Source: Nymphalis io (taxonomy: Eukaryota; Arthropoda; Insecta; Lepidoptera; Nymphalidae). Taken from it: a stretch of DNA of 64,000 bases. The notes under the pieces were generated by a model. The model ran no database searches. It was given only the letters and a program-made list of their open reading frames with translations, and had not been told where the DNA came from. The position numbers were made by a program, and so were the translations under genes. Location: positions 9,796,001-9,860,000 of the forward strand of contig NC_065905.1 of assembly GCF_905147045.1 (NCBI RefSeq), read 5' to 3'. Below, piece by piece: positions 44,160 through 55,104 of the stretch (its first letter is position 1; each line of letters begins with the position of its first letter).

Positions 44160-44649
44160 TCGATACTGGTTATCGACAACGCATCCTGTGACAGCACTCT
44201 AGCGCTGTTGAAAAATTACTGAGAAACGTCAAATAGGTAGTGTGCGACAAAGATAACGCTCTACGAAGCCGAAATTAGTCGATAGTCACTTTTTAATGGT
44301 CGATGTGCAATATTTATTAACGGGTATTATACGCCCTTATATAGTTAAACAATTCTTTCTTATTCTTTCGAATGTCTAATCAATAATGACAGAAAGAGAT
44401 AGTTTAGTGATTAACTAAACAGTCGCCGCGTTTATAAGTAAGGCTGAAATTAACATGACTATAAAAAATTATAACTTTTAGTTCAAAGATATTTAAAAAC
44501 CGAGGTATGAAATAAAAGATCTTCTTGCGAAATAATTCATTGCATTCAATATAAAATAATATAAAATATATCTTACTAGCATAATAGATAAAAAACGTCA
44601 TGCTTCATGATGAACTTGTGTGGTGAAGAATTTTGATTTATTAATAAGT
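44155..44649. other. Intergenic, nothing recognised
   Basis: No gene or known repeat seen. Confidence 0.45.
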
Positions 44650-44865
44650 TTAATTATTGTTTTTCCATGGTGGAATACATATTGGTCCAAATCTGTGTTT
44701 ACCTGCTGGGCAGTTCCCAACACTCATTACTTGTTTTAAAGGAATAGGAAGAGCTTCAACAACTTCTTCATCTGCTCCTGTATTATTGGCGGGATTTTCC
44801 ATTTTATCTGATGTATTTGCGATTATATTCTCTTCTTTCGTTTTATGTTGATTCATGGAGTTCAT
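44650..44865 (-). CDS. Cysteine-pair peptide C2 (GBP/ENF-like), no visible signal peptide
   Basis: A 71-residue frame from the ATG at 44863-44865. An Asn/Glu-rich N-terminal half contains NTSD and NNTGADEEVVEA, then VMSVGN and CPAGKHRFGPIC. With this start the cysteines are residues 52 and 63, exactly as in C1, which supports the start choice. The tail is IPPWKNNN. The frame stays open upstream to 44934 without another ATG. A TATA-like element TATAAG (44988-44993, - strand) lies about 123 bases before the ATG. No signal peptide is visible, as in C1. C1 and C2 are 4.75 kb apart on the same strand. Function inferred only from the Cys module. Confidence 0.65.
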   Translation of the reverse strand: MNSMNQHKTKEENIIANTSDKMENPANNTGADEEVVEALPIPLKQVMSVGNCPAGKHRFGPICIPPWKNNN

Positions 44866-44934
44866 GTTTTTAGATTTATTTAATTTTAAATATCGAATTA
44901 TTCGTGGTTCGTTTGGCGAATTTTTCGAGTACAA

Positions 44935-45276
44935 TAATATGCTTTGTACGAAACAATTAATGTAATTAATGAACTTCGAAAACTGCTCTTATATTTGTAT
45001 TTTGGCATCAAGTAATAATACCAATACTGAGAAGTCGTTTTTGAAAAATCATATTTACGGGAAATACGCTTTGATAACCTATTTCCTTAGGGAAATTATG
45101 CATTCGTTAGTTCTGATAAATTAATTAATTGTGAAAAAAACAAGTACTGCTATTATTTAAAATATTTCGTTTACTTATTTAAGGAAAATTCTGTTAGTAA
45201 AATCAATGCACGGCTAGAAGTTTTATTCAGCTTCTGAACAACAAAGACAGAAATTAATGAATATGTCCAAATTACA
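44935..45276. other. Upstream flank of C2
   Basis: Contains the TATA-like TATAAG at 44988-44993 (- strand); nothing else recognised. Confidence 0.4.
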
Positions 45277-45585
45277 AAATGTAAGAAATATTGGTCATCC
45301 GTTACAATGCACCACCAACCTTGGAAACTAAGACGGTATTTTTCATGTGCCTGTAGTTACACCGGCTCACTTACCCTTTAAACTGGAATGCAATAATACT
45401 AATAGATAGAATATGAGTGGGTGTTACTGCCCACACAGGCTTGCACGAAGCCCTACCTCCAAGTGAGTCGTCATAATTGGTGGCACTTTGGAGATATAAG
45501 GAATGATTAGTATTTCTTACGGAGCCAATGTCTACCGGAGGTGGTGACCACTTATCATCATATTTTGATTTAATTAGTTTTTTGT
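45277..45585. mobile_element. Two family C fragments head to head
   Basis: 45277-45470 is in - sense (CACCAACCTTGGAAACTAAG to CGAAGCCCTACCTCC). 45476-45585 is in + sense (ATTGGTGGCACTTTGGAGAT to GGTGACCACTTATCATC). Likely remains of one copy inserted in another. Confidence 0.7.
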
Positions 45586-45759
45586 TCTGATTTTTTATAT
45601 ATACATACATATTATACACATAATGACAAGATGGAGCTCTTGTAATTTATATATTAACAAATATAACACAAGCTAAAGACGTTTTTTTCTAAGCTAAAAT
45701 ATTTTATATTTACTCCAAATATCATTTCAGATTCGAACAGACAACTGTTGGCGTTTCAC

Positions 45760-45880
45760 TCATATTATTTGACAAATTGCTGGAGATTGATTCAATTTCC
45801 TTTAGAGGTAGTCAGTGCGATTGCGTCTTTCCTTACGGACAGATCAAGCTAAACATGGTACAAGTTAAAAGCAACGTATA
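45760..45880 (-). pseudogene. Decayed paralogue of the 42.2 kb candidate exon
   Basis: The - strand has CTTGTACCATG, GGAAAGACGCAATCGCACTGA and GAAATTGAATCAATC, aligning to CTTGTACCGTAG, GAAAGACGCTATCACAATGA and GAAATTGGATCAATG of the 42.2 kb exon. Indels and an early TAA break the frame. Confidence 0.5.
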
Positions 45881-46540
45881 AATTCTAAATTATATACATT
45901 TGTTTAATACATATATATTTTTTAAGTTTTTTTGAATATATTAAACTTTTCATATGGGGAAAATATCATAAAAAAAATACATTCAAACTGTCTCAAATAC
46001 ACTTGTAAGCTCGTATTTATTGTACCATACATATTTTCTTTATGTCCAGTTTGGCATTCGAGGCACGCGTTCACACAAGTTTCAAAGACATACGTGACCG
46101 AAGCTCCCGTAATGCTTATATCTAGCAAAAGAGGAAAGGTAACTTGAGATTTGAAAAAAACGTGTTACAGACCTTTACTTAAGATGAACTACCACAGAAT
46201 AAGATATCAGAAATGGCGTATTCATTTATTATGGAAAATATTCAAAATATATGGTGTGAGCTCTTAAGTATTTCAAGGAGTATATAAAAATCAAGGTTAA
46301 ATAATATAATATTTTTTTAGATATTGGTATATTCTCGTCATGTAGCAAAATATACAGGATCTAGGAAATATATGGCAACTACAAAGCCCCGTAGAGATTG
46401 GTCCGAACAATTATTAGTCCGTTATTTTCGACTGTCTTGTTGCACGTTATATACGAATATATACAATTAAATATACACCCAACACCTCTATTTCAATATT
46501 AAAAGTATGACTCTAGTACATGGTTGGATAAAACAATAAC
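45881..46540. other. Intergenic, nothing recognised
   Basis: No gene or known repeat seen. Confidence 0.45.
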
Positions 46541-46545
46541 CGCTC

Positions 46546-46814
46546 CGTTGGTCTAGTGTGTATACAACACCACTGTGGCGCGGACCAGGACACCACTCTG
46601 CATACGTTGGAGACGTGCCCCGCATGGAGCGCGGAGAGGCAAATCCTGGTCCGCGAGGTCGGACAAGACCTCTCCCTGCGAGCAATCGTGCCGGCGATGC
46701 TCCGCAGGGAATCGGCGCGGAGGACCGTTGCCTTTCTTCTTTAAGACCGTTATGGTCCAGAAAGAGAAGACAAAGCGGAAACGGGAAAGGGTCAATCCTG
46801 TTCGGCTGAGATGA
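46546..46814 (+). mobile_element. R1-clade LINE 3' fragment (ORF2 C-terminus)
   Basis: One frame gives CGADQDTTLHTLETCPAWSA and VREVGQDLSLRAIVPAMLR, the zinc-finger end of R1-clade ORF2, homologous to 16915-17235. A frameshift follows, and the charged end (VMVQKEKTKRKRERV) reads in another frame. It is a separate insertion from a different R1 family member. Confidence 0.8.
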
Positions 46815-47459
46815 CGTCATTTCCTGATACTTTAAAATAATGTTCTGCAATTAGTTTCGACTTTGTTCTCATAGAATAGGTACTGATTTTCAAACAAAAA
46901 ATTTGTCAGCAAGGCCGTACAAACATCGACAAACAGAATGTTAAAGCGTTTTACTGAGAAAACTTTCTTAACAACCCAAAACTTTTCGACCCAAATAAAA
47001 CTGCTATAGAAATAAATAAGTTTTACTGTTTGGCAAAAACATTTATTGATAAATATAACTTAGAAAACAATTTGGAAATTTACTTAAACGATTAAATGAA
47101 ACAAATAGCGTTTATTGAGATAAATACTCTCATTGAATAAATTAAATACTGTCATCAAAATTGTTATCTAAAAGTATAAAGTCTATTATTTTAAAAGTCA
47201 AGACGGTTGTTCACATAGGATCGTACAAACCTTGAGTTTATGTCAGGGTAAGGACATTACGCTCTCATCATATATTCATACGAGAAACTTTGGCTTGGAA
47301 CACCTGGAAGATTTTTATAATTCTTTTAATATACAGAAATATTTCTTTTGGTTATATATTAAATATATTTCAAAATACAAAACGAATTTGGTTTGACATT
47401 TTAGCCTTAATTTATGTATATGATTCATTTATATCAGATTAATAATTCTACAACATTTT
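46815..47459. other. AT-rich intergenic stretch, nothing recognised
   Basis: No gene or known repeat seen. Confidence 0.5.
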
Positions 47460-47670
47460 TATCCTCTATCCCCCAACTCTACAGTACAGTAACAGAAGTG
47501 GTTAGCAACTGAGTTTGATTGTTTGTTCTGTTTCACGTATAACCACTCAATCAATCGTCATGAAATTTTGCGTACGCGTTATGGGGTACAGAAAAGCTTA
47601 TAGGGTAGTTAACACTCCCTCCACCCCGTCTGTACATTCGGTCTAAGTCGCGGGTAGGAACGGTAGTTAT
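47460..47670 (+). mobile_element. Possible Helitron-type or other non-autonomous element remnant
   Basis: TCAATCGTCATGAAATTTTG, GTACGCGTTATGGGGTACAG and AAGTCGCGGGTAGGAACGG resemble the tail of widespread non-autonomous elements in Lepidoptera. Ends not resolved. Confidence 0.35.
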
Positions 47671-47795
47671 TTCATACATAAAACATCAGCCTTGTTACTT
47701 CAAGTTTATTATACGGTCACACTTACCAAGTGAAGAAACTTGACACGACATGTGCATGCGTGTGGCAACATTTTGCTTGAATTCCTCTAAAATCA

Positions 47796-47885
47796 AAATA
47801 TATTTATTCGAGAGGGCTCTTAGAAGCCCTTTTGAATTTACAAGATAACGTGTTAAGGTACCTTCCGTAAGGATGAAGGTTAAGG
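47796..47885 (-). mobile_element. LINE 3' end scrap
   Basis: AAATCAAAATATATTTATTCGAGAGGGCTCTTAGAAGCCC, same family as 39005 and 52930. Confidence 0.55.
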
Positions 47886-48124
47886 AAAATTAAGTAGGTT
47901 TTTTTTATTATTATTTAGTACACAAAACTGACTACAATTATACAATCAACAATGACATACAATAATACATTTAACTGAAAATATTTACAATTGAGTCTTC
48001 TCGATGTGGACATTACATGCTTATATGAGGGCTTAAAAGCAAAAAAAAAAATTTTGTTTAGTTAATAGTTTAATTTTTAAATTTTAGTTTTCACCCATGT
48101 AAATAACATATATATATTAATAAC

Positions 48125-48412
48125 ACTGTTAGTTGGTTTTGTGCAAGCTCGACTGGGTTGGTACCACCCACTCATCAGATATTCTACCGCAAAACACTAG
48201 TACTTGGTATTATTGTTTTCCGATTTGAAGGATGAGTGAGCCAGTGTAAATACAGGCACAAGGTACACAACATCTTAATTCCCAAAGTTGATGGCGCATT
48301 GGCGATGTAAGCGATGGTTAACATTTACAGAGCCAATGTCTATCGTTGGTGACCACTTACCATCAGAGGGCCCATATGCTTGTCCGCCTACCTATTCTAT
48401 AAAAAATACATT
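48125..48412 (+). mobile_element. SINE-like family C with A-rich tail
   Basis: GTTTTGTGCAAGCTCGACTGG to GCCTACCTATTCTATAAAAAATAC. It continues into a 185-base extension that is also present at the 61.2 kb copy. Confidence 0.85.
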
Positions 48413-48597
48413 AAAATTATAGCAATGCTGATTGAATATCAACAATTTATTTGATGGCTTAAATAACTTAGATACCTAATAGTTTATTTTGTAATGATAA
48501 GAAAACATTTTTCATTTTGCTTTCTAAAACGTTTATGATCTATGAATACTCTTAACCCAAGATTTAGATTGCATTTCGTTTTCAGGCATTACAAAAC
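48413..48597 (+). repeat. 3' extension shared with the inverted copy at 61196-61389
   Basis: TTATTTTGTAATGATAAGAAAA, TTCTAAAACGTTTATGATC, CTTAACCCAAGATTTAGATTG and TTCGTTTTCAGGCATTAC are found in reverse complement at 61196-61320. Confidence 0.9.
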
Positions 48598-49095
48598 AAA
48601 CTAGGTTCTGCATTTCGTTCAGACAAATTCCTCCCCAAAGTCGAAAACGCTGCTTCCCTGTTCTCTAGTTAAGTTATAAACTTGTTTAAGAGAACGAACA
48701 AACAAGATCCAATGGGTTGTTTGGGTTCGCTAGTTTGTGTACATTCGTGTGAAAGTTAAACGAAACATAATTTCTACAAATGATTTTGATTCTTAAATTG
48801 CCATGTATAAGACTGTTAATGGAATGGACGATCGTTATCCATTTGTTAGAAGTAAACACGTTATTTAGTGCTCGCAAAATATACTGATTGCGAAAACAGA
48901 TAAGAAACGTAAATTGATTAAAACAATCTATGCTTAATAATAGTTACAAAAAACAAAATAAGTGGATATTACTCAAAATAATCTGAATAAAACATTTTAG
49001 TAAGTGTAGATTTTTTAGACCCGCTAACCTTAGTTTACTAGTTCTCCCAAAAAATTGGAACTAAGTATGCAAGAAAGGAAATATAACATTTGAAT
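48598..49095. other. AT-rich intergenic stretch, nothing recognised
   Basis: No gene or known repeat seen. Confidence 0.5.
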
Positions 49096-49099
49096 CACA

Positions 49100-49375
49100 A
49101 TTGTATTATAAATTACCACCAACTATAAAAAAATGTAAGCTCAATTAACCAATTCGAATATCAGATCTCAAACTATATTTTGGACAATTAATACCTTCCT
49201 AATATAAGAAACTGTGTACAATATACTTAAATATATATTTTGTAACAATACCTTATTTAATATTTCGTTAGCAGAGTACCTGCTTATGTTGCGACCATTA
49301 GTTTCTCTTTATGTTATCATGTTGTTCTTTTGTAAGTGATGTTGTCTTTTTAAGCATAAAGATTCTTTGTGCCTA
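49100..49375 (+). mobile_element. LINE 3' end fragment, family E
   Basis: Matches 22540-22795: ACTATAAAAAAATGTAAGCTC, TTTCGTTAGCAGAGTACCTG, TTGCGACCATTAG, CATAAAGATTCTTTG. Confidence 0.65.
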
Positions 49376-49589
49376 TAATTTTGATATTGCGGTCAATGTA
49401 AGCCTTCTTCTACAGGAGGACTGACCCTTTCTGGTTACAACTGTCGCAAACTCATAGTAGCTATATTATAGTGCACAAGTATGTCCGCAAAAATTAGAAA
49501 TATTGCAGCAATGCGATAAGACTATTCATAAGCAGTATTCAGTGATTTTCTTTTAACTGTTAAATGGCTGAAGAGATTTTGATAACGTT

Positions 49590-49840
49590 TTTATTTTATT
49601 TTATAGGTGGGCGGTTGGGCAAATGGACCATCTGATGGTAAGTAATCATCACCGCTACATTGGTGCTGTAAGAAATATTATTTACAACGCAAATGCGCCA
49701 CTAATCTTGTGAACTAAGGTGTTATGTCCCTATATATTGTTTCACTCACCCTTCATACCGGAACACACAAAATAAGTATTGCTGTTTGACGGATGAGTAG
49801 ATGATAAGTGGGTGTTACCTTCCTAGATGGGTTGCTCAAT
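49590..49840 (-). mobile_element. SINE-like family C, degraded
   Basis: TTATTTTATTTTATAGGTGGGCGG to GATAAGTGGGTGTTACCTTCC. Confidence 0.75.
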
Positions 49841-49893
49841 ATTATTAATTTAATATGACATAGAGTCATGTTTTACTACATAAACAAAATATT

Positions 49894-50199
49894 GTTACAG
49901 TAACAGCCTGTGAATGACCCACTGGTGGGCAAAGGCCTCTTCTCCCTTTTGAGGAGAAGGTTTGGAGCTTATTCCACCACGCTGCTCCAATGCGGGTTGA
50001 TGGAATACACATGTAGCAGAATTTTAATGAAATTCGACACATGCTGGTTTCCTTACGATGTTTTCCTTCCGTCAAGCACGAGATGAATTATAATAACAAA
50101 TTAAGCACATGAAAATACAGTGGTACCTGCCCGGGTTTGAACCCACTATCATCGGTTAAGATTCACGCGTTCTTACCACTGGGCCATCTCGGCTTTTTC
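49894..50199 (-). mobile_element. SINE family A, full-length, 12-bp target-site duplication
   Basis: Flanked by AAACAAAATATT at 49882-49893 and 50200-50211. Box B GGTTTGAACCC intact. Confidence 0.9.
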
Positions 50200-50211
50200 A
50201 AACAAAATATT

Positions 50212-50559
50212 ATTATGCATATTAACATGAATACAAAGATTTGTAAAGGGTATCAGAAGATTGTATTGCATTAAAAGGCGTGGATATAAAACAAAAAATA
50301 CATAAAACCCGTCGCATCGCTGATTGTAAAATTATATTTAAAGATATATTTTATACAAATAATATTTTAATTAATCAAGAAACAAAAGAAGTATATTTGA
50401 AATGGAAGAAAGTGGTCGCTACTGTAAAGATTCAAGCATTGAACGTGGTAATGCATTGCAAGTGGTGAATGAATCTACTTATCAATACTTTATTCAATGC
50501 ATTGCTAAAATAAAAACATACAAGCAACCGAGTTATAACTACAGTAAAATATAACACAT
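50212..50559. other. Intergenic, nothing recognised
   Basis: A 62-codon frame at 50280-50468 has no recognisable motif; not called. Confidence 0.45.
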
Positions 50560-50835
50560 TAATAATAATAATAATATCCTGGGATATTCACACACGGCCA
50601 TCTGATCCCAAACTAAGCAGAGCTTGTAATAAATAACTATGGAAACCAGACAACTGATACACCACACATACTACATTTCTTTTGTAAATACATACTTATA
50701 TAGATAATTACACCCAGACTCAGGATAAACAGACATGTTCATGCACACAAATATCTGTTCTGGGTGGGCATCGAACCCACAACCTTCGGCATGAAAGGCA
50801 AAGTATCTACCAACCACGCCAACCGGCCCGTCAAA
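50560..50835 (-). mobile_element. SINE family B, near full-length
   Basis: AATAATAATAATATCCTGGG to GCCAACCGGCCCGTC. Confidence 0.85.
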
Positions 50836-51490
50836 TGAACTTTAATGATTTCATTATATAAAATAATTGTGTTATAAATACAAACATTCACTTCTTATAA
50901 ACTAATTTCGAGAAGTAATCACGTTCGTGTAAATCTTAATAAGTTTTCTTTGATTAAAGTCCATTGTTTACTGTAGTGCCTTATTCTGAAACATTTGTAA
51001 ATGGTTTTGCATTTTATGTACAAGCTATCCCTTCTTTATATTTTGCTGGACAAACGTATTTAGGCGTTTCATCCTCATGTCTCCCATATGTGCGACTCAC
51101 CAGCACCTAGTCTGCCATAATAACCACTAAAAATTCGCGATACTCAAGTAGTCTCCTTGGGATCATGTGACGAGATCAAGGGATCGCTTGCGCATGCTAC
51201 CGTGTCACTGCAACAGTTTTCATGCGAGCGTCTAATACCTAAGAAGGTTTCCAAGCAATACAAGCTATCCTTGCCATGACTTAGCTGGTGATTAATGTTT
51301 CATCTTAAAATAATGAGAGTGATATGTTATATATTAATTATATGACAATTAATACTAATAATGGAACAACAATTATTTTAAAAAATACAATAAGATAAAA
51401 TTTATTGGAATAACAGAATATATGTCTTCCAGTCAAACAATAAGCTATGAAATAATAGATTCGTGATAAGAAAAACGTTTTAAAATAAGT
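50836..51490. other. Upstream flank of SDR gene; short R1-like scrap at 51178-51205
   Basis: GGGATCGCTTGCGCATGCTACCG matches the R1 3' region at 16802-16824. The rest is AT-rich with no recognised feature. Confidence 0.45.
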
Positions 51491-51555
51491 CTATGAGATT
51501 CCGAAATGTGGTCAATAGTTTAATCAATATTCATACACCAAGCACAGAGGTCGTG

Positions 51556-52350
51556 ATGGTTTTCTCTAATAAAGTGGTTATATTAACTGGTGCAAATTCT
51601 GCATTAGCAGCATCTACTGCAACACTTTTATCTGGTTATGGAGCTCAATTGGTATTAGTCAGTAGCAATCCGGATGAAGTTAAAAAGTTATCGGATGAAT
51701 TGATAAGACCTCACGGTAAAATTCCTTTATTGATAATCGCTGATGTTTCAAAAGAAGAAGACGTAAAGAAAGTTGAAAGAGAAACTCTTAATCATTTTGG
51801 TAAAGTCGATGTCATTATAAACGCCTCATGTGGAATGGTATCCGATTGTATTCTGAAACCAGATCTGAAGGCATTTGATGAAAATATAAATTTAAATCTG
51901 CGTTCCATGTATATAATGACTACAACGTTCGCACGACATCTAATGAAATCTAGAGGAAACATTGTCAATGTCGGAAGTATTTTTATTGATACAGTATTCT
52001 CTGGTCACGTTACCTACAATATAGCAAAAGCAGGCATTGAATATTTAACGAAAACATCCGCGTTAGAATTGGCGAATAAAGGTATCAGAGTGAACTGCGT
52101 TAAACCAGGTTTTACGGAATTCAACGTCACACCAAAGCTGTATAAATGTGAAGACAAAAAGCCTTGGGAAGATGTGACAAGAATGGTTCCGCTTGGAAAG
52201 TTAATAAATGGAAGAGATATCGCAGAAGCTATAATTTTCTTAGCAAGCGATAAGGCGAAAAATATAACCGGTACCAGTATTACTATAGATGGTGGGTTAG
52301 CTTTGAGTGGTACCACTACCATTGATAAGATTCGATCTGCTTTTGATTAA
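51556..52350 (+). CDS. Short-chain dehydrogenase/reductase (classical SDR, FabG-like) with altered cofactor motif
   Basis: A 264-residue single-domain SDR, the usual length for this family. Rossmann fold: strand VVILTG at 7-12, Asp63 in LLIIADV, and the Ser-Tyr-Lys active site Ser141 (NVGS), Tyr154 and Lys158 (TYNIAK), with Asn114 completing the tetrad. VNCVKPG and ITGTSITIDGG are the standard C-terminal SDR motifs. Odd points: the dinucleotide-binding TGxxxGxG is TGANSALA, with two Gly replaced by Ala, and NNAG is INAS. An NAD(P)H-dependent oxidoreductase is expected; substrate unknown. The ATG at 51556 is preferred because family members start M-x-F-x-x-K-V just before the first strand; an in-frame ATG at 51493 would add 21 residues. 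Single exon, AT-rich like its surroundings, no close paralogue in the window. Confidence 0.85.
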   Translation: MVFSNKVVILTGANSALAASTATLLSGYGAQLVLVSSNPDEVKKLSDELIRPHGKIPLLIIADVSKEEDVKKVERETLNHFGKVDVIINASCGMVSDCILKPDLKAFDENINLNLRSMYIMTTTFARHLMKSRGNIVNVGSIFIDTVFSGHVTYNIAKAGIEYLTKTSALELANKGIRVNCVKPGFTEFNVTPKLYKCEDKKPWEDVTRMVPLGKLINGRDIAEAIIFLASDKAKNITGTSITIDGGLALSGTTTIDKIRSAFD

Positions 52351-52925
52351 TAACAAATGAAGTAATATATAAAAAATGTGTATAGAAGTCTGAGATAATT
52401 TTGCTATCATTAATTGAATGATGATGATGAAAATTTGTATAACGTTTTGCTTTAACTATAAATTAACCCTTGAATAATAACGAAATCATCTCACTTTTTA
52501 CCTCACGCTCTCTCTTTTAGCGATCTTGGAAGAGATCACTTATAAGAGTTAAGACAGTCAACGAGTACGTATGTCTTTTTATGATGATATGAATCATATA
52601 AAGGTTTTCATTGTGCATAAATAATATTATATTGATTACAAATGGGATTAAAGGGTAGAAGTGCAGAATTTCGGGCGCACTCTCATCTTTTAATGTTTAT
52701 AATTATAATATTTTTCTAGAATTTATTTCTAAGAAATAATTATTGGGACATTAATAAACACAAACAACATCATCGGGAATAAATCAATTTTCATTTCATA
52801 TATTATACTAAAAACATTATATCCAAGAATTAATAAAATGTATACAGTGACGAAATTACTGAAATTATTTCGCTTATTTTCAAAATATTTAATATTAAAA
52901 TTTTATTTTAATTTTAAGATTCAAA
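52351..52925. other. 3' flank of SDR, nothing recognised
   Basis: AT-rich, no gene seen. Confidence 0.5.
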
Positions 52926-52929
52926 AGTA

Positions 52930-52985
52930 CTTGTAAAAGTATAAAAGTTTACTTGAATAAAGTATATTTTGATTTGATTTTGCAC
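52930..52985 (+). mobile_element. LINE 3' end scrap
   Basis: ACTTGAATAAAGTATATTTTG and ATTTGATTTT; same family as 39005 and 47796. Confidence 0.5.
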
Positions 52986-53371
52986 CGTCATACGACATAG
53001 AGGTAATGTTTTCCGGAACGTAAATAGCCATATTTATTTTAGTGTTTATTTATGTTAACGTTATAATTCAGAATTGGTAAAACCCAATTTACATAGCTCT
53101 TTCTTAAAAAATGACGGAAATTCATTCATCACAAAATTTTATGCCCTTTGTGGTAAAAAGGGGATGAAATTTCGTATGGATTAGGGATTAAATTAAAAAA
53201 AAAAACTCCCTTCTGCTAACGTAATATGTAAAAGGAATTCGAATGAAAATTTTCATGGTAACCCCAGTAAATTGGACTGGGTGTTTGTATGTCAGTCAGA
53301 CAGTTAGTTATTTTTTTTCCATATATACATTAGAAGTTTTTATTTTGAAAAAGAATAATAATAATATTAAT
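52986..53371. other. Intergenic, nothing recognised
   Basis: No gene or clear repeat seen. Confidence 0.45.
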
Positions 53372-53708
53372 AAGGTCCTCCAGACCGATTTCGGCCACGG
53401 CGGCCGGCGATATTATAGTGCACAAGTGTGTGCGCAAACACAGGTGCACTCTCTATTCCCTAACTCTTATAATCTGATGAGACGGCAATCCGACATGACT
53501 GAAAAAAGTTCAGGCGCAGGACCAACGGTTTTACGTGCTTTCCGAAGCACGGGAGTGTACACACTTCCAACTTCCAGACTCCGGGCTGCTACTGAGAATT
53601 TTCTGATAAAAAAACACAATAACTTTTTATCGGCCCGACTTGGGAATTGAACTTAGGACCTCCGGGTCTGTTGGCCTTACATCAAGCCACAAGACCAACG
53701 AGGCACTA
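53372..53708 (-). mobile_element. SINE family D, full-length
   Basis: On the - strand TGCCTCGTTGGTCTTGTGGC, box B-like GGTCCTAAGTTCAATTCC, then the body with CGGAAAGCACGTAAAACCG and GTGCACCTGTGTTTGCGC. Best reference copy of family D here. Confidence 0.8.
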
Positions 53709-54436
53709 GAATAATAGAACCTAATGATAAGGAGAAAAGGAGGTCAAACAGGACCTGCTTCTTGTATATGGCAGTTCATTAACATCATAATATGACGTCA
53801 TATGGGCGATAGTCTCAATGGCTCGCTGAATAGCTTATTGTATAGAACAGATATATTACGGTATACAAATTAATAGGCAGCGCCACAAACCTTAATATTT
53901 TATCAGCCCGCATTAGTCCAGGTGTCCGTTCACACGGACAGGTCGGTAAAATATTATACGTTTATGTGTCGCGTAATTAATGACGCCACAGATAATATAC
54001 ATTTTATTTGTTATATATTTGAACAATAAAAACGTTCTAACCGAAGAGAATAGTCACCCCTTTATTGATGTAGGGGTTAGGGGCTCCACATTAAAACCTC
54101 GATCATATTCTTGCAGAATTTGTGGGATTGTTTTCCTATATCCTCTGGTCCTCGTAACTCGAATGAAACAGAGAGTGTTGTCAATTGAAAAAAATGTATG
54201 AAAATCTAGTAAAGATGTAGATAAAAAAATCACGCGAATCAGTTGTTTGCCGCATATGACGTCATAAATCACTCGAGAACTGTCTTTCTTATTTAATATA
54301 ACTATGATTCCAGATGCTGATAAGATGGCTGAGTTACCACGGCATATTTCTAAATAAGCTGACAGATTTACATTATATATTTAAAAAAAAAAAACAATTT
54401 ACCTGAAATCGATTTAGCTACTTTATTCCTTTTATA
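53709..54436. other. Intergenic, nothing firmly recognised
   Basis: A GC-richer patch at 54040-54140 has a 73-codon frame with no known motif; no call made. Confidence 0.45.
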
Positions 54437-54550
54437 CGAGGCTTGGAGCTTATTACATAACGCTGCCCCAATATGTCTTTTATCAATTTCATCCAACATA
54501 TTCAGGTTATCTCAGGAGATTAATTATAAGCAAATTAAGCACATAAAAAT
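54437..54550 (-). mobile_element. SINE family A, old degraded copy
   Basis: GGCTTGGAGCTTATTACATAACGCTGCCCCAATATG and AAATTAAGCACATAAAAAT retain the SINE A order. Confidence 0.55.
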
Positions 54551-55104
54551 ATATAACATCAAAAAAATATCTCTTGAATTTAATCCAATCTTATAATGAT
54601 ATTACATAAAAATATTCCTTCATTTTGGTATTTCACGAGGTTTTTCTTTCAATTATATTTCAAACGAAAATTTCACGATGAAATCGGAAAACGAGCGTGA
54701 GGTACAGACATCGTTTTCTTACAAAAGGCAGAAATTAAATTCCTAAGAAGGAGGGTGTACGTGACATGAGTGGTATAGAAGTAATTTAAAAAGATTGTTT
54801 TTTCTCTAAACAGGTGTCGTATTATAACATCATTAATTTAAAAATTCAATAAGTATTTCTTTCTATAAGTTTAACCGCCTTTTAAAATAGTTTCAAGGAT
54901 ATTTAATAGCCGAAGTAAAGCCTGTACCAAAATCAAAAACGTACCAAAAAACTCCAAGATTTTATTTCAAATCCGATTGTAAATAATTACTAAGTTTAAT
55001 GGCGGTTTTAGAAGAGTCATATTCCTTTACATTTAATTTAATCATGAAGTAAAGACTATCTCTCTCTCCTTCTCTTTTGATATTGATTTAAATTTAAATC
55101 TGTA
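54551..55104. other. AT-rich intergenic stretch, nothing recognised
   Basis: No gene or known repeat seen. Confidence 0.45.

Noticed and set aside
46488..46850. 120-codon - strand ORF
   Set aside because: Antisense of an R1-clade LINE fragment.
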